The notes below the pieces were generated by a model that was not told the origin of the DNA, ran no database searches, and was given only the letters and a program-made list of their open reading frames with translations. From Aurantimonas coralicida DSM 14790 (GTDB lineage Bacteria; Pseudomonadota; Alphaproteobacteria; Rhizobiales; Rhizobiaceae), in NCBI RefSeq assembly GCF_000421645.1, contig NZ_ATXK01000011.1, forward strand, positions 1-64,000: DNA of 64,000 bases, read 5' to 3'. Below are positions 1 to 9,839 of the stretch, piece after piece (position 1 is the stretch's first letter; each line of letters starts with the position of its first letter). Both the position numbers and the translations under genes were made by a program.

Positions 1-90
1 TGGCGGAGAGGGGGGGATTCGAACCCCCGATACGCTTGCACGTATGCCGCATTTCGAGTGCGGTGCATTCGACCACTCTGCCACCTCTCC
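1..90 (-). tRNA. tRNA-Ser (anticodon CGA)
   Basis: Read on the minus strand this folds as a class II tRNA. The acceptor arm GGAGAGG pairs with CCTCTCC near the 3' end, followed by a discriminator G and an encoded CCA. The anticodon loop CTCGAAA gives anticodon CGA, there is a long variable arm (ATACGTGCAAGCGTAT), and the T loop is GGTTCGAATCC. The long variable arm and the anticodon together identify a serine tRNA reading UCG, a frequent codon at this GC content. The mature 3' end is at the very edge of the window. Confidence 0.97.
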
Positions 91-518
91 GGCCGTTGCC
101 CCGTCGGTCGGGACCATCCTGTTCGAAGGTGTCGCGCCGGGTGGGGACGACGGGCGTCCGGACGGTGCGGCTTCAAATCAACCGAGGCATTGGTCGGCGC
201 CTTGCGAGCGCGCCGGTCTCTTATCAAAGCCGGGGCCGCGTGCACAAGGGCCCCGCGACACGATTTTCGCCGCGGGGCCGCATTCGGGGCGCGTGAAGAG
301 CCTCGCGGTCCTTCGCTGCGACTGCGCGCGACGGAATGCCGTCGTTCCTCGTGCTGCTGCGAGATGGCCGGTCGCGCTCGCCGGCTCGCGCCCTGCCAGG
401 TCTCCAAGGACGCCGCGCATTCCCGCTTCCAGGGGACATCCTGCGGCATCCGCTGCCGGACGACACGTCGGCCACTCCGGAACGGCGCCACGGGTGAGCC
501 GCGCTCGGCCCTCAGCCG
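91..518. other. Gene-free interval between tRNA-Ser and the deacetylase gene
   Basis: No reading frame here has a believable start, ribosome site or recognisable product; the open frames look like chance products of high GC. The one clear structure is a perfect 9-bp inverted repeat, GGCCCCGCG at 249-257 and its complement at 271-279, with a 13-nt loop. It lies downstream of the minus-strand deacetylase gene and could end that transcript, but no T-run follows it on either strand. Confidence 0.5.
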
Positions 519-1598
519 TCAGGTGCGGGGTCTTGTCACCGGTTGCAGGGCGAACAGGTCGGGCAGCTTTGGCCAGACGACGCCCGGGCGTGGCGCGAGC
601 AGCGTGAGCAGCGCCGTGAGACGCTCCCACGCGGCCGCGTCATGCTGCAGGTGATGGGTCAGGAGGCCGATCGGCTGCGTCTCTGAGGGCGGCCACCCAA
701 CGGGCCCAGGACCACCGGCAAGCGTACCGATCGCCGCCGCGGCAGGCGTGTCCCGGCGTTTTGGGGCAGAGGGACTAGCGGCAGATGTTCCACCCGCCAT
801 GGGGTCAGCACCGCCGGCAGGTGTGTGCGCCGGCGTCTCCGCTGGCATGCCCCGGCGCATCCGCGCCGCGGACGCGATATTTGCCGATGTTTCACCCGTC
901 ACGGGGTCAGCGCCACTGGCAGGCGTGCGGGCCGGCGCCTCCATTGGCGTGTCCGGGCACATCGGCGCGGCGGACGGATTACTGGCCGATGCTCCCCCCT
1001 CGCCCATCAACCGTGCGGCGATCTGCGCGGCCAGCAGCCTGTCGAGGGTTGCGGCGTCCTGCGCCCGGCCCGCACGCCAGTCCATCAGGTCGAGATGGGT
1101 GTGGACGCGATGCCGGGATGCCGGCTTGGCGAAAACGGAGAGGCCCGGCAGGCCGGCGTCGCCCAGCCGGGCGGCCATGCCGGGGCCGATGCGGTTCCAG
1201 GGCGGCACGAAGACCGGCAGGAACCGCTCGTCGGCGAGCGCGGCAAGCCGGTCGCGGCCCCGCCGGATCTCCTCCAGCATGGCCGCCGCCGGGCGATGAT
1301 CGCCGAATTCGGCGCGCTTCTCGCCGGCCGGCGCGTGGTTGGCATGGCCCCAGCCGTGCAGGAACAGACAAATGTCGTCGTCCGGCGTCATGCCATCCAG
1401 AAGATCCGGCCGGGCCCCGTCGGGGATCACCGCCAGCGCCAGCGGCACGCCGATCTCTTCGCGCTGCGCCAGAAGGCGCGCAAGCTCCGGCGTCGCGCCC
1501 CGGGCGTCGTCGTCGCGCCACCAGAAGGCGAGCTCGACACCGGCAGCGGCGGCGGCGTCCAGCTGCCGGCGCGTCAGTGGGAAGTCGGCAGGGCTCAC
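519..1598 (-). CDS. Polysaccharide-deacetylase-like protein with an internal repeat expansion
   Basis: 359 aa, GTG start. The conserved parts align with the 260-aa protein encoded near 21 kb: WWRDDDA (putative catalytic/metal aspartates) near residue 27, PPWNRI near 135, HTHLDL near 165 and LLTHHLQHD near 315. These fit a polysaccharide/chitooligosaccharide deacetylase (NodB-like) fold, so the likely role is removal of acetyl groups from an envelope glycan; the substrate is unknown. Residues about 205-300 are an insert missing from the paralogue, made of imperfect 33-34-residue Pro/Ala/Thr-rich repeats. The start overlaps the stop of the upstream glycosyltransferase gene by 4 nt (GTGA), so the two are translationally coupled. 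There is no obvious signal peptide. Confidence 0.72.
   Translation of the reverse strand: MSPADFPLTRRQLDAAAAAGVELAFWWRDDDARGATPELARLLAQREEIGVPLALAVIPDGARPDLLDGMTPDDDICLFLHGWGHANHAPAGEKRAEFGDHRPAAAMLEEIRRGRDRLAALADERFLPVFVPPWNRIGPGMAARLGDAGLPGLSVFAKPASRHRVHTHLDLMDWRAGRAQDAATLDRLLAAQIAARLMGEGGASASNPSAAPMCPDTPMEAPARTPASGADPVTGETSANIASAARMRRGMPAETPAHTPAGGADPMAGGTSAASPSAPKRRDTPAAAAIGTLAGGPGPVGWPPSETQPIGLLTHHLQHDAAAWERLTALLTLLAPRPGVVWPKLPDLFALQPVTRPRT
700..1005 (-). repeat. Degenerate in-frame minisatellite inside the deacetylase gene
   Basis: Two full copies and at least one partial copy of a unit of about 99-102 bp run in tandem, beginning near 745, 844 and 946. Shared landmarks include GGGGTCAGC (near 799 and 902) and CCGGCG followed by CTCC. 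The unit length is a multiple of three, so copies add 33-34 residues each (TPASGADPVTGETSA, TPAGGADPMAGGTSA and a third weaker copy). The copies have diverged by many substitutions, so the expansion is not recent. Confidence 0.75.
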
Positions 1599-2818
1599 GC
1601 GGCGTTCCGGGCGGGCGTCGCTTTCAGGAGCGCAGCCACCCGGTCGATGCCGGGCTTCGGCGAGAAGCGTTCGCGCACCCGGCGCTCGCCGGCCGCCGCC
1701 AGCCGTGCCGCCAGATCCGGATCGTCCATCAGCCGCGCCATCGCCTCGGCCAGCGCCCGGGGGTCGCGCGGCTCAACGAGCAGGCCGGTGCGTTCGTCCT
1801 CGACCAGTTCCGGGATCGCCGAGACCTTCGTTGAGACCACCGGCAGGCGATGCGCCTGCGCCTCCATCAGGACGTTCGGCAGGCCGTCGCGGTCGCCGCT
1901 GCGGGCAATGCGCGAGGGCAGGACGAACAGGTCCGAACGCGCCAGCAGTCCGAAGACATGCTCGCGCTCGCGGCTGCCATGCCAGGTGATGCGGTCGCCG
2001 ATCCCGGCCTTGTCGGCCTGTTGCTGCAGCCTGGCGGTCATCGCGCCGCCGCCGACATGATCGAAAGTCCAGTCGCGATCCTTCAGCCGGGCAAGCGCGC
2101 GGATCAGATCGCCGAACCCCTTCTTCTCCACCGTGCGGCCGACCGACACGATGCGGAACGGGCGCTCGCCGCGCGCGGCCCGCTCCGGCGGCGCGATGCC
2201 GGACAGGTCGAGGCCGTGATAGACCAGCTCGACCCGCCCGGGTTCGGGGGCCAGCGACTGCAGATAGTCGAGATTGACCTGCGTGCAGGTCACGCCGAAG
2301 GCGGCCGAGCCCAGCTTCTCGGTCAGCTCCCAGGCCTGCGAGGTCCAGATGTCCTTGGCGTGGGCGGAGAACGACCAGCCAATCCCGCGGATCGTCGCGG
2401 CATAGCGCGTCACCGAGGCCGGCGTGTGCAGATAATGGGTGTGCAGCCAGCCGATGTCGTCGGGCAGTTCATGGGCGAGGACGCAGGCCTGGCCGAAGCG
2501 CCGGTGGCGGTTGGCGGTGGGGTCGCGCGTCAGATCGGCCTCGAACATCGCTCGCGCCGCCTGATAGCCCGGCTGGCGCTCGGCAAAGGCGCGGCCGGCC
2601 CGCACCCGCGCCGGATCGTCCTTCAGATATTCCGGCAGATAGAGGATCTCGGCATTGATCCGCCGGTGCACCGGATGCACCCGCTTCTCGGCCGGCTGGC
2701 GCAGCGACACGATCAGCTGCGCGACGCCGCGATCCTCGAGCCCGGCGATCTCCTGGGCGATGAAGGTCTCCGACAGCCGCGGATACCCCTTGACGATCGT
2801 GGCGATGCGTCCTGCCAT
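1595..2818 (-). CDS. Glycosyltransferase, GT4 family (colanic-acid type)
   Basis: 407 aa, the usual size for a GT-B fold glycosyltransferase. The N-terminal domain begins with VKGYPRLSETFI, typical of WcaL/EpsF-like enzymes of exopolysaccharide synthesis. The C-terminal domain has VSVGRTVEKKGFGDLI near residue 225 and the nucleotide-sugar binding region GLPNVLMEAQAHRLPVVST near 310, where the E of the EX7E motif lies. It should transfer a sugar from a nucleotide donor to a surface glycan or lipid acceptor in the cytoplasm; donor and acceptor cannot be read from sequence. It is the first gene of a two-gene operon with the deacetylase-like gene (4-nt overlap), which suggests both act on one glycan. 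Confidence 0.85.
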   Translation of the reverse strand: MAGRIATIVKGYPRLSETFIAQEIAGLEDRGVAQLIVSLRQPAEKRVHPVHRRINAEILYLPEYLKDDPARVRAGRAFAERQPGYQAARAMFEADLTRDPTANRHRRFGQACVLAHELPDDIGWLHTHYLHTPASVTRYAATIRGIGWSFSAHAKDIWTSQAWELTEKLGSAAFGVTCTQVNLDYLQSLAPEPGRVELVYHGLDLSGIAPPERAARGERPFRIVSVGRTVEKKGFGDLIRALARLKDRDWTFDHVGGGAMTARLQQQADKAGIGDRITWHGSREREHVFGLLARSDLFVLPSRIARSGDRDGLPNVLMEAQAHRLPVVSTKVSAIPELVEDERTGLLVEPRDPRALAEAMARLMDDPDLAARLAAAGERRVRERFSPKPGIDRVAALLKATPARNAA

Positions 2819-3075
2819 GGTGGTCGGTCCTTGCGACAGCGTCCGGCACTGGCCGAGGATGACCGGCAGGTGCCCGTTCCCCGCCGGAAGGCGGGCCGGA
2901 TGCCGGCCATCTAGTCACATGGCCGGCGGCTCGCAACCCGCGACAGGCCGGGCCAGGTCGCGGCATCCCCGCGATGCCGTGGGGGCGCGGTGAGATGCCC
3001 ACGCTTTCCCGCCGCCAGCGGTTTGACAAGCCGGCGGGCGCAAAGCTTACTGACGCGGCAGACAAGGGCCCGTCC

Positions 3076-5073
3076 ATGCATCGATCCACACGGCAGCAGC
3101 GAGCATTTCGGCAGGGAGCGCTCGCCGGCATGGCCCTCCTCTGGACGGCGATCCTCTGGGCGCCGGCTTCGGCCGGACAGGCCGTCGCGGACACATCCCA
3201 CGCGCCCTTCGGCGAGCCCGCCGCGCTGCAGGCGGCGGTGAGTGCCGGGGACCTGCCCCCGGTGTCTCAGCGCCTGCCCGAGCGCCCGCTGGTCATGCCC
3301 GTCGATGCCGTCTGCTCGGCCGACCGGCTCGGCGGCACGCTGCGGATGATCGGCGGCAGCGCCAAGGACACGCGCACCCTGTCGGTCTTCGGCTATGCCC
3401 GCCTCGTCGGCTATGACGAGGACTACGCCTTCGTGCCCGACATCGCCGAGCGCTTCGAGGTCGAGGACGGGCGCATCTTCACCTTCCATCTGCGGCCCGG
3501 CATGAAATGGTCCGACGGTGCGCCGTTCACCGCCGAGGATTTCCGCTATTTCTGGGAGGACATGGCGCAGAACCCGCAGATCGCGCGGTTCGGCATTCCC
3601 GGCGAGTTGCTGGTGGAGGGCAAGCCGCCCCGCGTCACCTTCCCCGGGCCCTACGAAATTCGCTACGAATGGGCCAAGCCGAACCCGAACTTCCTGGCGA
3701 CCCAGGCCGCCGCCCTGCCCTTCGAGCTCTACCGCCCGGCCCATTACCTGAAGCAGTTCCACGAGACCTATGCCGACCCGGAAACACTCGCGGCGCGGGT
3801 CGAGGCGGAAGGCCAGCGCAACTGGGCGGCGCTGCATTTCAAGATGGACCGCGGCCACCGCAACGACAATCCGGACCTGCCGACGCTGCAGCCGTGGAAG
3901 CTCGCCACCGAGCCGCCCTCCGAACGGCTGATGTTCACCCGCAACCCCTATTTCCACCGTGTCGACGCGCAGGGGCGCCAGCTGCCCTATATCGACACCG
4001 TCGCCCTGACGATCGCCAATGCCGACCTGATCCCGGCCAAGGTGGCCAATGGCGAGGCCGATCTCCAGGCCGCCTATCTCAGCTTTCCCAATTATCCGTT
4101 CCTGAAGCGGGCCGAAGCGCGCGGCGGCTTCGAGGTCCGCCGCTGGGAATCCGGCCGCGGTTCCCACGTCACGCTCTATCCCAATCTGAACGTCAAGGAC
4201 CCGGCCTGGCGCCGGCTGGTCCAGGACGCCAATTTCCGGCGGGCGCTGTCCCTGGCGATCAACCGCGACGACATCAACAAGGCGATCTTCTACGGCCTTG
4301 CGGTGCCCGGCGGAAACACCGTCCTGCCCCGCTCGACCCTGTTCGACCCGGAGCTGCCGACGATGTGGGCCGGCTACGACCCGGATGCGGCCAATGCGCT
4401 ACTCGACGAGCTCGGACTGGAGCGCGAGAGCCGCAATGGCCTGCGCCTGTTGCCCGACGGGCGCCAGATGCGCATCGTCGTCGAGACCGCCGGTGAAAGC
4501 CGCGAGCAGAGCGACGTCCTGCAACTGATCCACGACGACTGGCGCCGGCTCGGCATCGATCTCCTGATCCGCGAATCCCAGCGCGAGGTCTTCCGCAACC
4601 GCATCAAGGCGGGCTCGACGCTGATGTCGGTCTGGACCGGTCTCGACAATGGCGTGCCGACCCCTGCCACCGACCCGGCCGAGCTCGCCCCCTCGACGGC
4701 CGAGCAGCTGCAATGGCCGTCCTTCGGCATGCAGACCGAGACCGGCGGCGAAGGCGGCGAGGCGATCGGCGGCAGCGAGGCGCTGGCGCCGCTGCGCGAA
4801 CTCGCCGAGCTGCGCAAGCGCTGGATGCGAACCGACGACGACGCCGAGCGCGCCGACATCTGGGGCCGGATGCTGCGGATTTCCGCCGATCAGGTCTATA
4901 CGATCGGCATCGTTGCCGGCGTCGACCAGATCGTCGCCGTGGCGGACACGCTCAACAACGTGCCCGAGCGCGGCGTCTACAATTACGAGCCCGGCGCCTA
5001 TTTCGGCATCTACCATCCGGACGGGTTCTGGTTCGATTGCGGCGCGTCCGCCCTGGCAGGAAAACACGGATGA
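3076..5073 (+). CDS. ABC transporter substrate-binding protein, family 5 (peptide/opine type)
   Basis: 665 aa. The chosen ATG is preceded by an AAGGG site and opens a clear signal peptide (RQQRAFRQ, hydrophobic stretch, then APASA). An in-frame ATG 102 nt upstream would add a non-secretory N-terminus. The mature part shows the SBP_bac_5 pattern: YARLVGYDEDYAFVPDIAE, then FTFHLRPGMKWSDG near residue 120, and RRALSLAINRDDI near 385. It should bind an oligopeptide-like ligand in the periplasm. It overlaps the next permease gene by ATGA. The matching ATPase is not downstream; the likely partner is the fused ATPase encoded on the opposite strand at 12.6-14.6 kb. Confidence 0.9.
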   Translation: MHRSTRQQRAFRQGALAGMALLWTAILWAPASAGQAVADTSHAPFGEPAALQAAVSAGDLPPVSQRLPERPLVMPVDAVCSADRLGGTLRMIGGSAKDTRTLSVFGYARLVGYDEDYAFVPDIAERFEVEDGRIFTFHLRPGMKWSDGAPFTAEDFRYFWEDMAQNPQIARFGIPGELLVEGKPPRVTFPGPYEIRYEWAKPNPNFLATQAAALPFELYRPAHYLKQFHETYADPETLAARVEAEGQRNWAALHFKMDRGHRNDNPDLPTLQPWKLATEPPSERLMFTRNPYFHRVDAQGRQLPYIDTVALTIANADLIPAKVANGEADLQAAYLSFPNYPFLKRAEARGGFEVRRWESGRGSHVTLYPNLNVKDPAWRRLVQDANFRRALSLAINRDDINKAIFYGLAVPGGNTVLPRSTLFDPELPTMWAGYDPDAANALLDELGLERESRNGLRLLPDGRQMRIVVETAGESREQSDVLQLIHDDWRRLGIDLLIRESQREVFRNRIKAGSTLMSVWTGLDNGVPTPATDPAELAPSTAEQLQWPSFGMQTETGGEGGEAIGGSEALAPLRELAELRKRWMRTDDDAERADIWGRMLRISADQVYTIGIVAGVDQIVAVADTLNNVPERGVYNYEPGAYFGIYHPDGFWFDCGASALAGKHG

Positions 5074-6068
5074 TCCGCTATCTCGCCGGCCGCCTCGTCA
5101 CCATGGCCTGGACGCTGCTGGCGATCAGCGTGCTGGTCTTCGTCATCATCCAGCTGCCGCCCGGCGACTACCTGACCAGCTATATCGCCGAGATCCGCGC
5201 CCAGGGCGAGAACGTCACCGTCGACAAGATCGCCTTCCTGCGCGAGCAATACGGCTTGGACAAGCCCTTGTGGGAGCAGTATCTCGTCTGGGTGACCGGG
5301 CTGATGCAGGGCGATCTCGGCTATTCCTTCGAGTACAACCAGCCCGTCGCCGACATCGTCGGCGAGCGCATGCCGCTGACGCTGCTGCTCAACGTGGCGA
5401 CGGTCATCTTCGTCTATCTGGTCGCCTTCCCGATCGGCATCTATTCCGCCACCCACCAATACAGCTGGGGCGACCATGGCTTGAGCTTCCTCGGCTTTCT
5501 CGGCCTCGCCACGCCGAACTTTCTGCTGGCGCTGATCCTGCTCTATCTCGCCAATGTCTGGTTCGGCACCTCGATCGGCGGGCTGATGGACCCCCGCTTC
5601 ATCGACGCGCCCTGGTCGCTGGAGAAGGCCGGCTCGGTGCTGTCGCATCTGTGGGTGCCGGTGCTGGTCATCGGCACGGCCGGCACCGCGGGCATGATCC
5701 GCCGCCTGCGCGCCAATCTCCTCGACGAATTGAACCGGCAATATGTCGTCACCGCCCGCGCGAAGGGGCTGCCGGAACACCGGGTGCTGCTGAAATACCC
5801 GCTGCGGATGGCGCTCAATCCGTTCATCGCCGACCTCGGCAGCCTGCTGCCGCAGATCGTCTCCGGTTCGGTGATCATCTCGGCGGTCATGTCGCTGCCC
5901 ACCACCGGGCCGATGCTCCTGTCCTCGCTGCGCAGCCAGGACATGTTCCTCGCCGGCTCCTTCCTGATGTTCCTGGCCCTTTTGACGGTGGTCGGCATGT
6001 TCGTCTCCGACGTGCTGCTGGCCATTCTCGATCCGCGTATCCGGCTCGGAAAGACCACCATCCGATGA
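5070..6068 (+). CDS. ABC transporter permease (DppB/OppB type)
   Basis: 332 aa with about six membrane segments. The N-terminal RYLAGRLVTMAWTLLAISV and the long periplasmic loop after the first helix (KIAFLREQYGLDKPLWEQYL) are standard for the B-type permease of oligopeptide importers. The EAA loop that contacts the ATPase is seen as NRQYVVTARAKGLPEHRVLL near residue 225. Start and stop both overlap their neighbours by 4 nt (ATGA), so the binding protein and both permeases are translated as a coupled unit. Confidence 0.93.
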   Translation: MIRYLAGRLVTMAWTLLAISVLVFVIIQLPPGDYLTSYIAEIRAQGENVTVDKIAFLREQYGLDKPLWEQYLVWVTGLMQGDLGYSFEYNQPVADIVGERMPLTLLLNVATVIFVYLVAFPIGIYSATHQYSWGDHGLSFLGFLGLATPNFLLALILLYLANVWFGTSIGGLMDPRFIDAPWSLEKAGSVLSHLWVPVLVIGTAGTAGMIRRLRANLLDELNRQYVVTARAKGLPEHRVLLKYPLRMALNPFIADLGSLLPQIVSGSVIISAVMSLPTTGPMLLSSLRSQDMFLAGSFLMFLALLTVVGMFVSDVLLAILDPRIRLGKTTIR

Positions 6069-7225
6069 GCGAGACGCCGCATTTCGTCTCGCGCGAACCC
6101 TTCGATTCCGAAGCCACGGTCGCGGCCGGCTCGACCGTGTCGCTCGCCTATATGGAGGCCTCCCAGTCGCGGCTGATCTGGTGGCGTTTCCTGCGCCACC
6201 GCGTTGCGGTGGTGTCGCTGGCGTTCCTCGTCGTCAGCTATCTCTCGATCCTCGTGGTCGAGTTCCTGGCGCCCTACGACATGCAGAGCCGGCACACCGA
6301 CTTCATCTTCGCCCCGCCCCAGGCCGTGCATCTGTTCCACGAGGGCAGCTTCGTCGGACCCTTCGTCTATCCGCTCGACTTCCACCTCGACCTCGACACC
6401 CTGCAGCGCGAATACACGCCCGACACCAGCCGGCCGCTGCCCCTGCGCTTCTTCTGCCAGGGCGACCCCTACGAATTCTGGGGGCTGGTCTCCGGCGACC
6501 GGCACCTGGTCTGCCCGCCGGAGGGCGGCAGCCTGTTCCTCTTGGGCACCGACCGGCTCGGCCGCGACATGCTCTCGCGCATTCTCAGCGGCGCCCGCAT
6601 CTCGCTCACCGTCGGCCTCGTCGGGGTGACCCTCAGCTTCATCCTCGGCATCACAATCGGCGGCCTCGCCGGCTATTTCGGCGGCTGGATCGATTCCGTC
6701 GTGCAGCGGGTCACCGAGATCCTGCGCTCGCTGCCCGAACTGCCGCTATGGCTGGCCCTGTCCGCCGCCCTGCCGGTCACCTGGAGCCCGCTGCTGATCT
6801 ATTTCGGCATCACGCTGATCCTCGCCCTGCTCGACTGGCCGGGCCTTGCCCGCGCCGTGCGCTCCAAGCTCTTCGCCCTGCGCGAGGAGGATTTCGTCGT
6901 CGCGGCCGAAATGCTCGGCGCCCGTCCGCGCCGGATCATCTTCCGCCATCTGCTGCCGAACTTCATGAGCCATCTCATCGCCTCGGCCTCGCTGTCGATC
7001 CCGACGATGATCCTGGCGGAGACGGCTTTGTCGTTCCTCGGGCTCGGCCTCAGGCCGCCGATCACCAGTTGGGGCGTCCTGTTGTCGGAAGCCCAGAACA
7101 TCGAGGCGGTGGCGCTCTATCCGTGGCTGCTCCTGCCGATGGTGCCGGTCATCCTGACGGTGCTGGCCTTCAGCTTCGTCGGCGACGGGCTGCGCGACGC
7201 CGTCGATCCGCACCACCACCACTGA
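6065..7225 (+). CDS. ABC transporter permease (DppC/OppC type)
   Basis: 386 aa, the C-type partner of the preceding permease. It has an extended cytoplasmic N-terminus, a first helix near residues 42-62, a periplasmic insert of about 100 residues, then LGTDRLGRDMLSRILSGAR, the hallmark of this subfamily, and an EAA loop (EEDFVVAAEMLGARPRRI) near residue 280. The chain ends in four histidines, a natural feature here. The insert with two cysteines (FCQGDPYEFW and LVCPPEGG) is typical of a subset of alphaproteobacterial peptide permeases. Last gene of its plus-strand operon, converging on the cyclase gene. Confidence 0.92.
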   Translation: MSETPHFVSREPFDSEATVAAGSTVSLAYMEASQSRLIWWRFLRHRVAVVSLAFLVVSYLSILVVEFLAPYDMQSRHTDFIFAPPQAVHLFHEGSFVGPFVYPLDFHLDLDTLQREYTPDTSRPLPLRFFCQGDPYEFWGLVSGDRHLVCPPEGGSLFLLGTDRLGRDMLSRILSGARISLTVGLVGVTLSFILGITIGGLAGYFGGWIDSVVQRVTEILRSLPELPLWLALSAALPVTWSPLLIYFGITLILALLDWPGLARAVRSKLFALREEDFVVAAEMLGARPRRIIFRHLLPNFMSHLIASASLSIPTMILAETALSFLGLGLRPPITSWGVLLSEAQNIEAVALYPWLLLPMVPVILTVLAFSFVGDGLRDAVDPHHHH

Positions 7226-7258
7226 CCGCTAGCGCACCCGACGCGGCTCCGGCAGCGC

Positions 7259-8497
7259 TCAGGAGACGGTGCGCACCGGCGCGTCGGCGGCTGCGGCAGC
7301 GTTCCGGCGCGGCGTGAACAGCTCCATCCGGCGCTCCACGCCGTTCAGCGCATGGGCCCCGACCGAGACCCAGTCGTCAGGCGACAGGGCCGCGACCTCG
7401 GCGCTGGCGAGCACGTTGGTCTCGACCGTCTTGGTCAGCTTCTCGATGCGCTCGACCTCGGTCACCGTCGAGCCGATCACCGTGAAGGCCAGCCGTTCGG
7501 GCACGCCGATATTGCCGAAGACGACGCTGCCGACATTCAGGCCGACGCCGAACTCGATGAGATCGAGGCCGCGCTCGCGGCGCACCGCGTTGGTCGCGTC
7601 GCGCAGCACAAAGGATTCGGCCACTGCCTGCTGCACCTCGGTCGTGATGCCCGGCCCGTCGATCGGCCCGTCGCCGAGCGGAAAGATCACCAGCACCGCA
7701 TCGCCGATGAAGGCCAGCACCTCGCCGCCCGCCTCAAGGGCCGGCCGGGTCGCGCATTCGAAATAGTCGTTGAGGAGCTTCAGGAAGGCATCGCTGTCGA
7801 GCGTACCGGTCAGCCGTGTGGAATCGCGCAAATCCGAATACCAGACCAGCGCCTTCGTCCTAGCGCCGTCGCCGAGCCGGATATTGCCGTCGAGAACGCT
7901 GCGACCGGCCTTTCGTCCCAGATAGGTCTCGACGATGTTGGTCATGATCTGGGACTGGATGATCGTCTTGCAGACCAGCGCGAAGGTGAGCTGGATTTCC
8001 TGCAGGATGTCGAGATCCTCGTCGGTGAAGCCGCTCGCCCGGTCGCTCGCCCAGATCACGATGATGCCCCGCGCCTGCAGCTCGCTGTAGGCGCCCGGTT
8101 GCGAGAATTCGGTCTTCAGGGCGATGTAGTCGGTGTAGCCAGCCGCCGCCAGCTCCTCCAGAATGGCGAAATCCAGGAGCTTGCCGGGGCCCGACAGGCG
8201 ACGCCGCAGCACCGGAATGTCGGCCTCCACCATGTAGCGCAGCGGACTGCGCTGCCACGCGTCGGTATTGGCGTCCTGGTGGTGGAAATGCTCGATCCCG
8301 ACATCCTCGTCGCGATGCCATTTGACCATTTCGGCGCGAAACAGCGGATGCAGGGTCGGCCAGTTCAGCCGCGCCCGCGCGATGGGCACGCCGATGCCGG
8401 TCAGCCGCAGACAGAGATCGCGAAAGATCGTCTGGATGTCGCTCTTGCCCAGCGACTGCTTCAGCAGCCAGTCGTCAACCTGCTTGGCCAGTCCCAT
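7259..8497 (-). CDS. Class III adenylate/guanylate cyclase, soluble
   Basis: 412 aa. A regulatory N-terminal region of about 190 residues, common in rhizobial cyclases, precedes the catalytic domain. The two metal-binding aspartates are present: D222 in WYSDLRDST and D266 in FIGDAVLVIF. The usual substrate and ribose region is altered to FTVIGSTVTEVERIEKL, so choice of ATP or GTP is not clear from sequence. No membrane segments. Its start lies 23 nt inside the end of the MBL-fold gene, and it is the last gene of the minus-strand cassette that also encodes a cyclic-nucleotide-binding protein. That supports local production of the signal the binding protein reads. Confidence 0.86.
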   Translation of the reverse strand: MGLAKQVDDWLLKQSLGKSDIQTIFRDLCLRLTGIGVPIARARLNWPTLHPLFRAEMVKWHRDEDVGIEHFHHQDANTDAWQRSPLRYMVEADIPVLRRRLSGPGKLLDFAILEELAAAGYTDYIALKTEFSQPGAYSELQARGIIVIWASDRASGFTDEDLDILQEIQLTFALVCKTIIQSQIMTNIVETYLGRKAGRSVLDGNIRLGDGARTKALVWYSDLRDSTRLTGTLDSDAFLKLLNDYFECATRPALEAGGEVLAFIGDAVLVIFPLGDGPIDGPGITTEVQQAVAESFVLRDATNAVRRERGLDLIEFGVGLNVGSVVFGNIGVPERLAFTVIGSTVTEVERIEKLTKTVETNVLASAEVAALSPDDWVSVGAHALNGVERRMELFTPRRNAAAAADAPVRTVS

Positions 8498-9349
8498 CGT
8501 CGTGACTTTCCGTTACCGTTCCGTCCTCTCCGATCGCCAGCGTCAGGCCGGTCGCCCCGATGCGCGCGCCGGTGAAACGCGCCTGCGCCTCCTCCGCCAG
8601 CTTTGCCAGCGAAGCATCGGTCCGCAGGACGTCGTGGTGGAAGATGACCAGCCTGTCGATCCCGCCGGCCTGGCACAGGCGCACCCCCTCCTGCCAGGTG
8701 GAGTGGCCGAAGCCGCGGTACTTCGCCATGTCCTCGTCGCTATAGGTGGAATCGTAGATCATCACCTCGGCCCCGGCGACGAAGGCGGCGACCGCCTCGT
8801 CGCGCGTGCCCGGCTCGTGCTCGGTATCGGTGATGTAGCAGATCGAGCGGCCCTCGAAGTCGACCCGGTAGCCGACCGCTCCGTTCGGATGGTTGAGGCG
8901 GACCGTGCGCACGATGATGCCGTCGCCGAGGTCGAGGATCGCGGGCGGGCGGAAGTCGCGATAGTCGATATGGGCGGCGAACTGCTTCGGCGTCACCGGG
9001 AAATAGGGCGGCCGCATGAACCGCTCGACCATGTCCCGGCAGGTCGTGTCGTCGAGGAAATGGCCGGCATGGATGCGCACCGCCGCGTGGTCCTTGTAGA
9101 GCGGGATCACGAAGGGCAGGCCGATGATGTGGTCGAAATGGCAATGGGTGAGCAGGATGTCGATCTCGCCGACCTGCTCCTCGTAGAGCTTGCGCCCGCA
9201 GCCCACGATGCCCGTGCCCGCGTCGAAGACCAGCACCCGGTCGCCGCAGCGCACCTCGACGCAGCTGGTGTCGCTGCCGTAGCGGGTATTGGCCGCCGCC
9301 GGGGCCGGTATGCTGCCGCGTGCGCCCCAGACGGTGAGCTCGAACCGGC

Positions 9350-9353
<4 letters not shown>
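8475..9353 (-). CDS. MBL-fold metallo-hydrolase, possible cyclic nucleotide phosphodiesterase
   Basis: 292 aa from a TTG start whose TTGA overlaps the stop of the upstream gene; no better start exists at the family's N-terminal motif FELTVWGARGSIP. The metal site THCHFDH (H70, H72, D74, H75) is intact, followed by ITDTEHEPG and a C-terminal VIFHHD, completing a two-metal centre. Proteins of this COG1235-like group include phosphodiesterases of cyclic phosphates. Lying between a cyclic-nucleotide-binding protein and a cyclase, it is a candidate for degrading the same messenger; that is inference from context. Other phosphoesters remain possible. Confidence 0.8.
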
Positions 9354-9826
<473 letters not shown>

Positions 9827-9839
9827 GTCGTCCTCTCGG

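Noticed and set aside
1-90. tRNA-Ser 3' end as an integration site of a mobile element
   Set aside because: No integrase gene, no second copy of the tRNA end and no abrupt composition change were seen in the window.
249-279. 9-bp hairpin near tRNA-Ser as a confirmed terminator
   Set aside because: No T-run on either strand; recorded only as a structure in the gene-free interval.
7210-7225. Four C-terminal histidines in the permease as a cloning tag
   Set aside because: The surrounding sequence is genomic and in operon context, and the encoded His run is a natural tail.
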